The notes under the pieces are model-generated. The model ran no database searches, was not told where the DNA came from, and was given only the letters and a program-made list of their open reading frames with translations. Positions 14,251 through 22,808 of a DNA stretch of 27,150 nt are shown in pieces. Each line of letters begins with the position of its first letter. The first letter of the stretch is position 1. The translations under genes and the position numbers were made by a program. The stretch is from the NCBI GenBank assembly GCA_028711925.1, contig JAQTRH010000001.1, forward strand, positions 1 to 27,150, given 5' to 3'. Source of the stretch: Candidatus Nanoarchaeia archaeon (GTDB lineage: Archaea; Nanobdellota; Nanobdellia; Woesearchaeales; CG1-02-33-12).

Positions 14251-15099
14251 CTATTTTAGTATATCATAGAATGAATCAAAAATTGGCTTATCTGTGGTAA
14301 CTAAGTAAAAATCAACGCCAATTTCATCGCAAATTTTTGCTATCTTTGATATATGGTTTTCTAGCATCTGTTTGTAATTAACCTTTAATCTCGGGCTTAT
14401 GTCTGTTCTCATGATATCCTTTGTCTCAGAATCTTTTAGTTTAAAATCACCATTCAATGATAAATCCCTTTCAATGGGATCAAGCAACATTATTATTTTC
14501 ATATCGTGGTCTCCAAGCATAAAAAGAGAATTCTCTATATCTTCTGTATTAAAAAGAAAATCTGATATTATGACCACCATTGACCTTGAGTCAATCATTT
14601 TTTTGTATTTAATTATTGCATCCTTAAAATTAGAATGGCCTGTTAGTTTTATATTATTCAAGTGGTCAATCATATCAGCCAGATGTTTCATTCCCCTCCA
14701 TGACTTAAATGTTTCAAGGTTTTCAGCAAATGTTGAGAACTGAAACCTTTCATTTTCCTTCATGCAGATAAAGGCCATTCCAACCCCGAGCATTGAAGCA
14801 TAATCAAATTTAGTTGTTGTTTTTCCATAATTCATGCTTGCGCTGTGGTCAACGATTATATGTGTTGTAAGGCTTTTGTCTTCCTCATATCTCTTTATGT
14901 AAAGGTCGTCGGTTCTTGCAAATATCCTCCAGTCAATTGACCTAAAATCATCTCCTGGCGTATATATACGGTGGTCTTTTATATTCATTCCTCTTCCGCG
15001 CATCATAGAGCGTCTAGCTCCAGTATAACTTGAGGTAACTCTTTTTCTAATGACTAGGTTAAACCTGGAAAGCTGAGACAAAAACTCGCTTGTTATCAT
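14251..15099 (-). CDS. DUF58 domain protein
   Basis: 282 aa. The family signature is clear at about 33-72: RGRGMNIKDHRIYTPGDDFR, then SIDWRIFARTDDLYIKRYEE. It is followed by a von Willebrand-type segment with IIVDHSASMNYG (metal site DxSxS at 84-88) and VVIISDFLF. DUF58 proteins accompany MoxR ATPases and VWA membrane proteins and are thought to be MoxR clients or adaptors. The ATG overlaps the MoxR stop by 4 bases. Last gene of the six-gene MoxR operon, without membrane segments, unlike many bacterial DUF58 proteins, which carry two N-terminal helices. Confidence 0.93.
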   Translation of the reverse strand: MITSEFLSQLSRFNLVIRKRVTSSYTGARRSMMRGRGMNIKDHRIYTPGDDFRSIDWRIFARTDDLYIKRYEEDKSLTTHIIVDHSASMNYGKTTTKFDYASMLGVGMAFICMKENERFQFSTFAENLETFKSWRGMKHLADMIDHLNNIKLTGHSNFKDAIIKYKKMIDSRSMVVIISDFLFNTEDIENSLFMLGDHDMKIIMLLDPIERDLSLNGDFKLKDSETKDIMRTDISPRLKVNYKQMLENHISKIAKICDEIGVDFYLVTTDKPIFDSFYDILK

Positions 15100-16028
15100 T
15101 TTACCTTGTTGAGAATTTCCTTTATTGCATCATCTGTCTTCATTCCTTTTCTCTCTGCTTCAAAATTTAAAATTATCCTGTGCCTTAACACTGGATAAGC
15201 CATTGCATCTATGTCTTCCTTGCTTACATATTTTCTTCCTTTTACAATAGCCCTTGCTTTTGACGCCAAAACAAGCCCTATGGATGCTCTTGGTGATGCC
15301 CCATATTCTATAAGGTTAGGGTTCTTCCTTGTTTCTGAAACTATCTTTACTATTCTCCTTTTCAAATCATTTGCAATAGGAACCTGTCTTACTAAAGACT
15401 GCATCCTAATCAAATCAGGTTTGTTGAGGATGGTTTTAACATTCTTCTCAATATTCTGAAATGCGTATTTGTCAACTATTTCCACTTCTTCATCATAGCT
15501 GGGATAGCTTACATTAATCTTAAGCAAAAACCTGTCTGACTGCGCTTCAGGCAAGGGATAAGTTCCTTCCTGCTCTATGGGGTTTTGTGTTGCAAGTACA
15601 AAGAAGGGCTTGTCGAGCTCAAAAGTTTTGTTTCCAACTGTAACTTGCTTCTCCTGCATGGCTTCTAATAATGCAGATTGTGTTTTCGGAGTTGCTCTGT
15701 TTATTTCATCTGCCAATACAATATTAGCGAATATGGGGCCTGGCTGAAACTTAAAGCTTCTTTTTCCAGAAACCTCTTCAATAATATAAGTTCCTGTGAT
15801 GTCAGATGGCATTAAATCGGGCGTATTCTGTATCCTGCTGAACTTAAGGTCCATAAGGTCTGACATTGTTTTTATTGCCAGTGTTTTTGCAAGTCCCGGA
15901 TATCCTTCCAATAATGCATTTGCATCGCAAAGTATTGTAATCAGAATTTGCTCGACAACATCTTTTTGGCCAACAACAACCTTCCCAACCTCTTTGTATA
16001 AATTGTCAAATGTTTCTTTTTTTATCAT
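15096..16028 (-). CDS. MoxR-family AAA+ ATPase
   Basis: 310 aa. Walker A GYPGLAKT (42-49), Walker B IVLADE (103-108) followed by INRATPKTQSALLEAMQE, sensor 1 in LATQNPIEQEGTYPLPEAQSDRF, and a C-terminal lid with YGASPRASIGLVLASKA. MoxR ATPases act as chaperone-like machines that mature or regulate VWA-containing complexes. The ATG at 16028 is chosen over a GTG at 16037 because GAGGTG (16035-16040) lies 6 bases before it. Upstream are the membrane and VWA proteins, downstream DUF58. Confidence 0.96.
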   Translation of the reverse strand: MIKKETFDNLYKEVGKVVVGQKDVVEQILITILCDANALLEGYPGLAKTLAIKTMSDLMDLKFSRIQNTPDLMPSDITGTYIIEEVSGKRSFKFQPGPIFANIVLADEINRATPKTQSALLEAMQEKQVTVGNKTFELDKPFFVLATQNPIEQEGTYPLPEAQSDRFLLKINVSYPSYDEEVEIVDKYAFQNIEKNVKTILNKPDLIRMQSLVRQVPIANDLKRRIVKIVSETRKNPNLIEYGASPRASIGLVLASKARAIVKGRKYVSKEDIDAMAYPVLRHRIILNFEAERKGMKTDDAIKEILNKVK

Positions 16029-16034
16029 TTTATG

Positions 16035-16040
16035 CACCTC
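16035..16040 (-). promoter_or_regulatory. Shine-Dalgarno of moxR
   Basis: GAGGTG on the minus strand, 6 bases before the ATG at 16028. It overlaps the alternative GTG, which argues against that codon as start. Confidence 0.6.
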
Positions 16041-16048
16041 TTATATTA

Positions 16049-16837
16049 TCAATTTTCTGCCAACTTCAAAAAATAATTTTTTACTATTTCCTGTTTTTCT
16101 TTTTGTATATTTTCCTGATAAACCTCAGCTGATTCAACAAAAACTTCATCAGGAAATAACTGGTCAAAATCTCTTCTTTCAGGTTCTTTAACCTTATCAA
16201 GGTTTATTTCATACCCTGCTGGTTTTATTATCAGGTCAAGTTTTTCATCTCCCATCTGAGCAATGCTTGGGTCGTCAAAAAGGCTCTCGCCTATCCCAGA
16301 CCCAGCAATCTTCTGCAGACCTTGAATCCCTCCTTCTGTGTTATTCCCACCTATCCCATATATAAAATCTATAGTGTCTATTGCTGTGTCTTTAAGGTTA
16401 AATGATAGGTCAAATTGTGATGTGAAAACCAATAAAAAACAAAGAACTACAGCAACCAATATCTTATATGATATTTCTTTTTCATTTATGAAAGATGAAA
16501 CATTAACATATTTCATATCATTCATTATGTCTGATTTCAAGCTATCGACAATGGGGTTCTCCATTTTTATGTTGTCTCTTGCTGTCCTAAGCCTTTCATT
16601 TAAAAAAGGATATTTTCTTTCAACTGTAAGCAAATGTTTTTCAGTTATCCCTTTTATTGAAAATAAAAAAAAGTAAAGTAATGCAGGAACCAATGCATAC
16701 TCTTTATAAAAGTTAAATAATGACAAAACTATATACGAAGAAAGGAATATCAAGACTGATATAAGAAAAACATTAAACATTATTATGTTGTTAAATGTAA
16801 AGTTGATTTCCCTTAAAACTTTTTTGAATTTTTTCAT
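16049..16837 (-). CDS. Membrane protein of the MoxR/VWA operon
   Basis: 262 aa from the ATG at 16837 (MKKFKKVLRE); an in-frame start at 16903 would overlap the upstream gene by 44 bases. Predicted membrane helices at about 20-41, 48-65 and 124-141; the segment between has VERKYPFLNERLRTARDN, which recalls the fPxLxeRLxTAxD motif seen in membrane proteins encoded beside MoxR and DUF58 (DUF4175-like), an assignment by memory only. The last 120 residues are outside or soluble, with a Gly-rich part (GIGGNNTEGGIQG) and an acidic end. Presumably part of the VWA membrane complex served by MoxR. Confidence 0.75.
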   Translation of the reverse strand: MKKFKKVLREINFTFNNIIMFNVFLISVLIFLSSYIVLSLFNFYKEYALVPALLYFFLFSIKGITEKHLLTVERKYPFLNERLRTARDNIKMENPIVDSLKSDIMNDMKYVNVSSFINEKEISYKILVAVVLCFLLVFTSQFDLSFNLKDTAIDTIDFIYGIGGNNTEGGIQGLQKIAGSGIGESLFDDPSIAQMGDEKLDLIIKPAGYEINLDKVKEPERRDFDQLFPDEVFVESAEVYQENIQKEKQEIVKNYFLKLAEN

Positions 16838-16859
16838 TTTGTATCTTTTGATAGATCTT

Positions 16860-17348
16860 CTATTCTTCAGAAGTGCAATTGCATAATTGCAGTTCACGTT
16901 CAAGATCTATTATTTCTTTATTTGCATCTTCAAGTTGATATTGTGTTGATAACAAATCAGCTTGTGCTGCAGCAAGTTTTTTTTGTGTTGTGGCAAGCTC
17001 TGCCTTTTTCTGATTTAATTCAGCTGTTTTTGATGACAACTGACTTTGAAGGTTTGATTTTTCTGCCTCAACTTTATCTTTTTCTTCTTTTAGGCCGCTA
17101 TACTGAGTGCTTAATTCCTCTTCCCTTTCTTCTTTTACCAGGAGCTGGTAGCTTGTCTGGTTAAGCCTGCTTCTCTCGTTTATTAATGTAGAAGAAAGAT
17201 TATCCATTTTATCTATAGTTTCTTTATAATCAAGATAAAGGCCTTTAAATGTTGTCTGGTAGTAAATGCTTACTCCGACAATGCATATAATGCTGGCTGC
17301 CAATAATAAAAAAAGCCCAAAATTAACATTTCTTTTCATATATGCCAT
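16860..17348 (-). CDS. Single-TM coiled-coil protein of the MoxR/VWA operon
   Basis: 162 aa. A short basic start (MAYMKRN) is followed by one membrane helix at about 9-29, then nearly 120 residues of heptad-type coiled coil rich in Leu, Glu, Lys, Gln and Ala (for example LNQKKAELATTQKKLAAAQA), ending ELQLCNCTSEE with two Cys. The topology suggests a rod outside the cell held by an N-terminal anchor. The ATG at 17348 follows an AGGATGAT that can serve as a weak ribosome binding site. No named family is recognised; such a gene is not a standard part of MoxR clusters that I know. Confidence 0.8.
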   Translation of the reverse strand: MAYMKRNVNFGLFLLLAASIICIVGVSIYYQTTFKGLYLDYKETIDKMDNLSSTLINERSRLNQTSYQLLVKEEREEELSTQYSGLKEEKDKVEAEKSNLQSQLSSKTAELNQKKAELATTQKKLAAAQADLLSTQYQLEDANKEIIDLERELQLCNCTSEE

Positions 17349-17374
17349 GATATCATCCTGTTATTGATTATTAT

Positions 17375-19774
17375 TTATATAGATTTCCTATTTTCAGCAA
17401 TCCTCCTTGCGCAAACCTCTATTAAAAACAGCAATAATGCGCAAAGCATGAAAATCCATCCATAATTCTTTTTATCAACCTTGGTTCTTTTTGATTTTTC
17501 TTTAATAAAATCAACAATCAATGAAGTATTTTTTGCGCTGAACATTCTCCCGTTTGTTATGCTAACTAGATTAATAAGCTCTGGATTTATTCCAAGTTCT
17601 TGGTATTCTAACTTGTAATTCACTGCCATTGATGCATCAAAAAAATCATTAAATCCTAATTTTTTTGGAACAAATGTTGTTTTGTAGAGATTTTCATCCA
17701 CCTTTGAGAATACAAATCCAGAAAGATAAGGTTCAGTTGCAGATGATACAAATATCTCTGCAGTATCATCTAACCTAGAATCCTTTAGTTTTACGCTGAA
17801 CTGCTCTTTTCTGTTTGGGTCACCTATTGCCCAGTTAACTGTTCTTGTTATGAGTTTTGAATTTTCTCTTCCTAAAAGGTCTCCTGCCCAATTTTGTGGA
17901 TTAGTTGTCAGCGCAGCAACTCTCCCTAAACCAAAACGCCATACAGTTGCTATGGGGTTTGTATTGTAAGTTGAAACAAGCATCCTTGCAGAGCTCTTTG
18001 GAACTACCTGGTTATATCCCGTTACTCTTGCATTAAGTTCAAGGTTTTGCGTTATAAAATGGTTTGTATCAATTAAAATCAAGCCCATCTTATCTTTCTC
18101 CTCATCTTCATATTCCCTATTAAAAATTATATTGATTTTTTGGGCTTCTGTAGGCTCAAAATAAGATCCCCCTCCGGCAAGAGCAAGGCTTTGCATAAAA
18201 GCGCTGTTTGTATCAAATCCAACCCCTACTGCATATGTTTTTATTCCCTGCGATTTCATAATCCTTGCCCTGGAAATCGCATCTTCAGAGTATTGTGTTA
18301 TTCCATCTGATATGATAATCACATTCTTGCTTCCCTTTGCAGACCTCAAAATCTGCTCTGCCCTCACAAGACCTGATGAAGCAAAAGTTCCAGCATTGTA
18401 TCCTCCTCCTTTTATAGTGGATATGATATAGTTTAAATCCGGTTTTTCTGACACCAATAAAAGAGGAGATATAAGATAAGAATTAAAGTCAAAGGTTAAC
18501 ACTGCAACCCTATCATCCTGCCTTAACCCATTTATTACTTGGGTTGCAACTGCTTTTTCAACATCTAATTTTGAGTTTAAACTCCCGCTTCCAAATTTAT
18601 AGTCAACCGAGCCTGAAACATCAAGTATAATCACAACATTCATGCCGCTTTCTTCTTGTTTTTCTGCCAATCCAACTTTTACAGGAAGAATTGTCTCAAA
18701 AATAGAATCTTCATAATCACCATAATCAAAAGAATTATCTCCTCCTATCACTACAAGCCCATTTCCATCAATAACATAATTACTCAGCAATTCATTTTTT
18801 TCCTGTATCCAGCTATTCTCTATATTGTAGATTATAACTGCAGAATATGGATTTAGGTTATCTGGAACATAGCTCTTTTTTTCAACATCATACAAAGCAT
18901 CAAAAATATCTGTTATTCTTGCGTCTTTTTGCGAGATAAATAACACTTTGGGCTTTGGAAGCACATGTATAGTCTTATAGTAAACATTATTTTCAGTAAA
19001 ATGGTCATTTGCTGTTATCGATGCCTTTATCTTATGATAGCCTGTATTAAGCTTTTCTTTAATTTCAAATGTTTTTTCTTCAGATACACTTTCCTCTATT
19101 AATAGATTGTCATCTAGAGAAACTTCTATATTGTAATTAAGTTTAGATGGCCCTGTATGCCTTATATCAATGTATATTTCAGCATTGTTTCCGTATATAA
19201 CTTCATCAGGGGCGTCTATTATAACTGCAAGGTCTGATTTAATGGGCTCAAGATTAACTGAACTTATTGTTGTGTTAAGAGATGAAGCAAGCATCATCAC
19301 ATTTCCCAAAGATGATCCCTTGTTGTTATTTCCATCACTAATCAGAAGCAGATTATCATTTCCTTTCATGTTGTTCAGTATAGAATCCCCTATTGGTGAA
19401 TGGTCTCCAAAGCATATATACTTTAATTGGGTAGGTATTTCCTTTTCAAGAGAAGACTTCAGCTCGTTTACTATGCTATTGTCAAATATGCTGAATGATG
19501 TTGAGTTATCAACAAGAATCATTACTGAAGGGTCTCCCTCAACAACTCTCTCATTAAGAGTAAAAGGAGAAGCAATTGCAATAATAAGAAGAATAAATAT
19601 TATTGACCTTGATAAAGCAATTAAAATCCTCTGCACTTTTTTACTTTTTTTATATTCTTTTTCCTGCTCATCATTTGTAAACTTTATAAAATTTTTTCTG
19701 ATTAGAATTATCAATATTATTATGGCTATAGGAATTAATGCAATAACTAAAGGATGCTTAAAATAAAAGATTAT
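17375..19774 (-). CDS. Large VWA/GATase-like membrane protein, non-canonical start likely
   Basis: From the only canonical start, TTG at 19714, the protein has 779 aa: one membrane helix (about 33-50), a first VWA with DNSTS (69-73), beta-rich segments, a class-I GATase-like part (IGGDNSFDYGDYEDSIFETILPV), a second VWA with DVSGS (365-369), T443 and D470, and a C-terminal helix (about 753-769). However, the frame upstream is open to 19778 and encodes FYFKHPLVIALIPIAIIILI, which is the missing first helix of the family (FxxPxxLxLLxP pattern). A perfect GAGGTGAT at 19777-19784 precedes it. The likely start is thus ATA (19774) or ATC (19771), giving about 799 aa. It overlaps the stop of the BatA-like gene. 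Confidence 0.85.
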   Translation of the reverse strand: MIFYFKHPLVIALIPIAIIILIILIRKNFIKFTNDEQEKEYKKSKKVQRILIALSRSIIFILLIIAIASPFTLNERVVEGDPSVMILVDNSTSFSIFDNSIVNELKSSLEKEIPTQLKYICFGDHSPIGDSILNNMKGNDNLLLISDGNNNKGSSLGNVMMLASSLNTTISSVNLEPIKSDLAVIIDAPDEVIYGNNAEIYIDIRHTGPSKLNYNIEVSLDDNLLIEESVSEEKTFEIKEKLNTGYHKIKASITANDHFTENNVYYKTIHVLPKPKVLFISQKDARITDIFDALYDVEKKSYVPDNLNPYSAVIIYNIENSWIQEKNELLSNYVIDGNGLVVIGGDNSFDYGDYEDSIFETILPVKVGLAEKQEESGMNVVIILDVSGSVDYKFGSGSLNSKLDVEKAVATQVINGLRQDDRVAVLTFDFNSYLISPLLLVSEKPDLNYIISTIKGGGYNAGTFASSGLVRAEQILRSAKGSKNVIIISDGITQYSEDAISRARIMKSQGIKTYAVGVGFDTNSAFMQSLALAGGGSYFEPTEAQKINIIFNREYEDEEKDKMGLILIDTNHFITQNLELNARVTGYNQVVPKSSARMLVSTYNTNPIATVWRFGLGRVAALTTNPQNWAGDLLGRENSKLITRTVNWAIGDPNRKEQFSVKLKDSRLDDTAEIFVSSATEPYLSGFVFSKVDENLYKTTFVPKKLGFNDFFDASMAVNYKLEYQELGINPELINLVSITNGRMFSAKNTSLIVDFIKEKSKRTKVDKKNYGWIFMLCALLLFLIEVCARRIAENRKSI

Positions 19775-21537
19775 AAATCACCTCTTGATTTTATGTATAA
19801 TATCTCAAAAAACATCAGTAATATTGCTATTGTTATAAGGTACAAATCAAGGTCTAAAGCAACATTTTCTTGGGATATGCCTGGGACAAATTCACTGTTT
19901 TCAAATGGCATTATTTCTATTCCAACATCAGACTCAAGTTCATTGATTAGGTTTACTGCAATTTTATCTTTATTTTCATTTTCATAAAAACCCACTTTTT
20001 TAATTTTGGGTTTTTGCTGTATCATAAAGTTGTAATCATTGATATCTCCTACGCCTGCAAGGTAGTTTAATAAATCATTCCAAAATATAGGGTATGATGT
20101 TTGTGTGTTAAAATCGCTTTGCTCATCAAGAATTCCATAATATACAATTTTGCCTTCTCCCCTGCTTCCAATTGCAAATAAAGGACTTGAATCATCTGCC
20201 TCTATTAAGGATATTGAATCCTGTTTTATACTCGATTTAAAGTACTTTTTTGCTGTGGTAAAGCATCTATCATTATCAAACTGATTTGTTATCTCATTTA
20301 TCAGCTTTACACATGCTTTTGTATTATTTCCCCTGCCATTAATCTCAACCGGGAGAAGCCATGAAATGCCCATATCCTCAATACCCTCCTGAGTGTTTAT
20401 TATAAGGCTCTTTCCATTACCTACTTCCCTAGATATCTCTTCAAATGTCCCGGGAAGTATCAAATCTATATCTATATCTGCAATTATTATAATGTCATTT
20501 GATTCTATACCGCGAACTATAGGGGGTTGGACTATTTCAAGGTTCACATCTTTGAATGACTCAAGAGCTTTCATAATATAGCTTGTTTCTGAGTTGGTTA
20601 TAAGCAAAACATTTATGTGTTTTTTTTCAGGAGCGCTTATGTAGACAATATCATCTAATTTGAAATCATCATTTGAATTAATAACAATCTGGCTTATCCC
20701 GGTAGGAGTCTCAAAATCAAATTTTTCCTTGGATTTTGCGCTGATTTTTTTTGATTTCCTGTCTAATGCAATTTCATCCTTGATAACTGCTGCAGTAATT
20801 TCAACCTCTTCATCATTAAAGTTTTTCACATCAACAACAACATTGTATTTGTTGACATCAAGTCCCACGATTCCGACATTTTCTGCATCACTCCATGTAC
20901 TTACAAATTCAACATCTATTCCTTTTGAGGATATTATTCTTTTTGCTTTGAAAAGTTCATTTATATCCTCTACTAAAAAATCGCTTATAACAACAATTCT
21001 TCCTTTCTTTTCTTGGAGTATAGACTCTGCTTCATAAAGAGAGCTCTCTATATTAGTAGGAGTATCTTTTGGTTTTATTGCATTTATTATTGCTGTAGCT
21101 TGATTCCTTGTTCCATCCTCTAACATTGTCTCAGGGGCATCCGATGCGGATATTATGCTTATTCTGCCCTGAAAGTAATCTTTGGCAATATCAATAGATT
21201 TTTCAAACCTTGTTGCTCCATTAGTTAAAGCCTGGGAACTTGCGCTTGTGTCTATTATGATTACAGTATTTTCAGATGTTGCTTTTTCAGAGGTTATCAA
21301 ATAAGGAGATGCTATTGATAATGCGATAAGGCAGATAACCAAAATTTGGATAAGAAACAGAAGGTTTCTAAGGATTTTCTTGAAAAATGAGTCTTCTGCT
21401 GCATGTTTCTGGCCTTTCATGAAGAACATGAGAGAGGGAATTACCTTTTCAAGAGGCTTTGGCCTCCTAAGATAGATTATTATAAGTGGTATAAGGGCAA
21501 GGAAAGCAAAAAGCCCCAGTGTATTAGCTATTGGCAT
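19771..21537 (-). CDS. BatA-type VWA membrane protein
   Basis: 588 aa. The N-terminal 80 residues are the BatA/aerotolerance-regulator module: LGLFAFLALIPLIIIYLRRPKP with helix 1, then helix 2 at about 58-77 ending in ALSIASPYL. A VWA domain follows with IIIDTSAS (metal site 96-100) and VVISDF. The middle is beta-rich (CARDB-like, VVVDVKNFNDEEVEITAAV), then a Rossmann-like GATase-type part ending with LLPVEINGRG, and a C-terminal membrane helix at about 562-580. Such proteins form membrane complexes with a second VWA partner, here the next gene. AGAGGTG precedes the ATG by 5 bases. First gene of the operon running to DUF58 at 14251. Confidence 0.9.
   Translation of the reverse strand: MPIANTLGLFAFLALIPLIIIYLRRPKPLEKVIPSLMFFMKGQKHAAEDSFFKKILRNLLFLIQILVICLIALSIASPYLITSEKATSENTVIIIDTSASSQALTNGATRFEKSIDIAKDYFQGRISIISASDAPETMLEDGTRNQATAIINAIKPKDTPTNIESSLYEAESILQEKKGRIVVISDFLVEDINELFKAKRIISSKGIDVEFVSTWSDAENVGIVGLDVNKYNVVVDVKNFNDEEVEITAAVIKDEIALDRKSKKISAKSKEKFDFETPTGISQIVINSNDDFKLDDIVYISAPEKKHINVLLITNSETSYIMKALESFKDVNLEIVQPPIVRGIESNDIIIIADIDIDLILPGTFEEISREVGNGKSLIINTQEGIEDMGISWLLPVEINGRGNNTKACVKLINEITNQFDNDRCFTTAKKYFKSSIKQDSISLIEADDSSPLFAIGSRGEGKIVYYGILDEQSDFNTQTSYPIFWNDLLNYLAGVGDINDYNFMIQQKPKIKKVGFYENENKDKIAVNLINELESDVGIEIMPFENSEFVPGISQENVALDLDLYLITIAILLMFFEILYIKSRGDL
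19777..19784 (-). promoter_or_regulatory. Shine-Dalgarno for the large VWA gene
   Basis: GAGGTGAT, a complete anti-SD match, lies inside the end of the upstream gene. The nearest canonical in-frame start (TTG at 19714) is over 60 bases away, while ATA and ATC codons stand 2 and 5 bases after it. Confidence 0.6.
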
Positions 21538-21578
21538 TAAGCACCTCTTTCATAAATTACTTATTAGAACAAAATCAC

Positions 21579-21590
21579 AATATAAATATT
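21579..21590 (-). promoter_or_regulatory. TATA box of the MoxR/VWA operon
   Basis: AATATTTATATT on the minus strand, centred about 47 bases before the ATG at 21537. Transcription should start near 21559, leaving a short leader that holds the Shine-Dalgarno GAGGTG. Confidence 0.5.
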
Positions 21591-21597
21591 TTGCCTT

Positions 21598-22170
21598 TTA
21601 GCTAACAGAAACAAGGCTATATTTTATCTTTATCCATCCGGAATTGATCTTTTTATAGTTATTAATTTTTTCAAAGTCATCAATGCTCATACCTTCTGGT
21701 TTTGTGTAATCAGATGTTGCCTGCCCCATATTCTGCATCATTATTACCTTTCCAAGGAATTTATCAAGATCTTTGTTTTCAACAATCGGCGCATCATATT
21801 CTTTTTTTTCCTTATTTTTCTTAGTTGATTCCCAATTAGAATTCTGAAAATTTAATTGTTTTTTATTGATATTATCCATAGAGTAATCATCATAATTAAA
21901 TCTGCTGTTGCTTTGCCCATAAAACAATTTTTCATGCATAATCCTTTGCATAAGCAGAAAGTAGCTGTTATTAATACTCTCACTGGTTTTTTTATCTTTA
22001 GTTTTTTGGTTTTTGTTTTTTGGATGCAATAATACAATTGAATCAAGGGTATTAGACTTTTTAAATTTGGGATTATCCTTGAATTTCTTCACACTATTCA
22101 TCACTTCAATAGTGCTATTCTGAATTAATATGTTATTTATTTCTTGATGATTTTCTTTATTGGATACCAT
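21598..22170 (-). CDS. Unknown 190-aa hydrophilic protein
   Basis: No family recognised. Asn/Lys/Ser-rich, with no signal peptide or membrane helix. The middle (about 55-130) is low in complexity and probably disordered; the ends look more ordered, especially the C-terminus with NKDLDKFLGKVIMMQNMGQA and GWIKIKYSLVSVS. The ATG at 22170 is preferred to a TTG at 22176. It is expressed divergently from a DUF4443-like regulator out of a very short shared promoter, so it may be its target. It is separated from the BatA-like gene by 60 bases and that gene's own promoter. Confidence 0.6.
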   Translation of the reverse strand: MVSNKENHQEINNILIQNSTIEVMNSVKKFKDNPKFKKSNTLDSIVLLHPKNKNQKTKDKKTSESINNSYFLLMQRIMHEKLFYGQSNSRFNYDDYSMDNINKKQLNFQNSNWESTKKNKEKKEYDAPIVENKDLDKFLGKVIMMQNMGQATSDYTKPEGMSIDDFEKINNYKKINSGWIKIKYSLVSVS

Positions 22171-22183
22171 ATCCAACAGAAAA

Positions 22184-22202
22184 CTATAAATAATATATAA
22201 AC
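22184..22202. promoter_or_regulatory. Back-to-back TATA boxes of a divergent gene pair
   Basis: The stretch is almost pure A/T. CTATAAAT (22184-22191) sits about 27 bases before the plus-strand ATG at 22215, and on the minus strand TTATATATTA (22191-22200) sits about 26 bases before the ATG at 22170. Only 44 bases separate the two start codons, so the two promoters should interfere, and both transcripts would be leaderless. Confidence 0.55.
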
Positions 22203-22214
22203 CTGTTGTTTGTT

Positions 22215-22808
22215 ATGCCTGGAAACAAACCCAATTACTCAAGAATAGATGTTCTCAGAACCTTATTATTGATTAACAAAAATACAAGCAGGATAGAACT
22301 TGTGAAAAAACTAAATCTTGGTGAAGGCACAATAAGAACTATACTTGATTCAATCAAAAACAAAAAACTGATTGTGTCAACAAATAAGGGGCATTCTTTA
22401 ACAAAAAAAGGCATTGATTTAATTAAAAAAATAGAGTCAATAATTGAAATCAAGAATATAAAGCTTAACGAAATCTATCCTGATATGGACAAATCAGTTG
22501 TTTTGATTAAAACAAAACAAGAAGAGGAAATAAATTTTCAGCAGAGGGATATTGCAGTAAGGCATGGGGCAAATGGCGCAATTATATCTGAATTCAACGG
22601 AAAACTTGTTATTCCCTGCCCGAATATGGATTTCAAAAAAACCTATACAGAGGATTACAAGAAAATTACTTCCTCATTTAAATTTATAAAAGGAAATGTC
22701 TTATTGATTTGTTTTGCATACAGAAAGTCAGATGCAGAAAAAGGTGCTTTAGCAATATCATTAAACCTTTCAAAAGAATTAGATAATATTTTTAATAAGA
22801 TTTGCTGA
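22215..22808 (+). CDS. DUF4443-like winged-helix regulator
   Basis: 197 aa from the ATG at 22215; a TTG at 22206 is less likely given the TATA spacing. Residues about 5-70 form a winged helix: RIDVLRTLLLINKNTSRIEL, then KLNLGEGTIRTILDSIKNKK as recognition half, and a wing with KGHSLTKKGIDLI. The C-terminal domain contains RDIAVRHGANGAIISEFNGK and LVIPCPNMDF, which resembles archaeal DUF4443 proteins, presumed transcription factors sensing a ligand. It ends inside the convergent tail of the ProRS gene as extended here (overlap 17 bases). Family level is by recollection; the HTH is clear. Confidence 0.75.
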   Translation: MPGNKPNYSRIDVLRTLLLINKNTSRIELVKKLNLGEGTIRTILDSIKNKKLIVSTNKGHSLTKKGIDLIKKIESIIEIKNIKLNEIYPDMDKSVVLIKTKQEEEINFQQRDIAVRHGANGAIISEFNGKLVIPCPNMDFKKTYTEDYKKITSSFKFIKGNVLLICFAYRKSDAEKGALAISLNLSKELDNIFNKIC

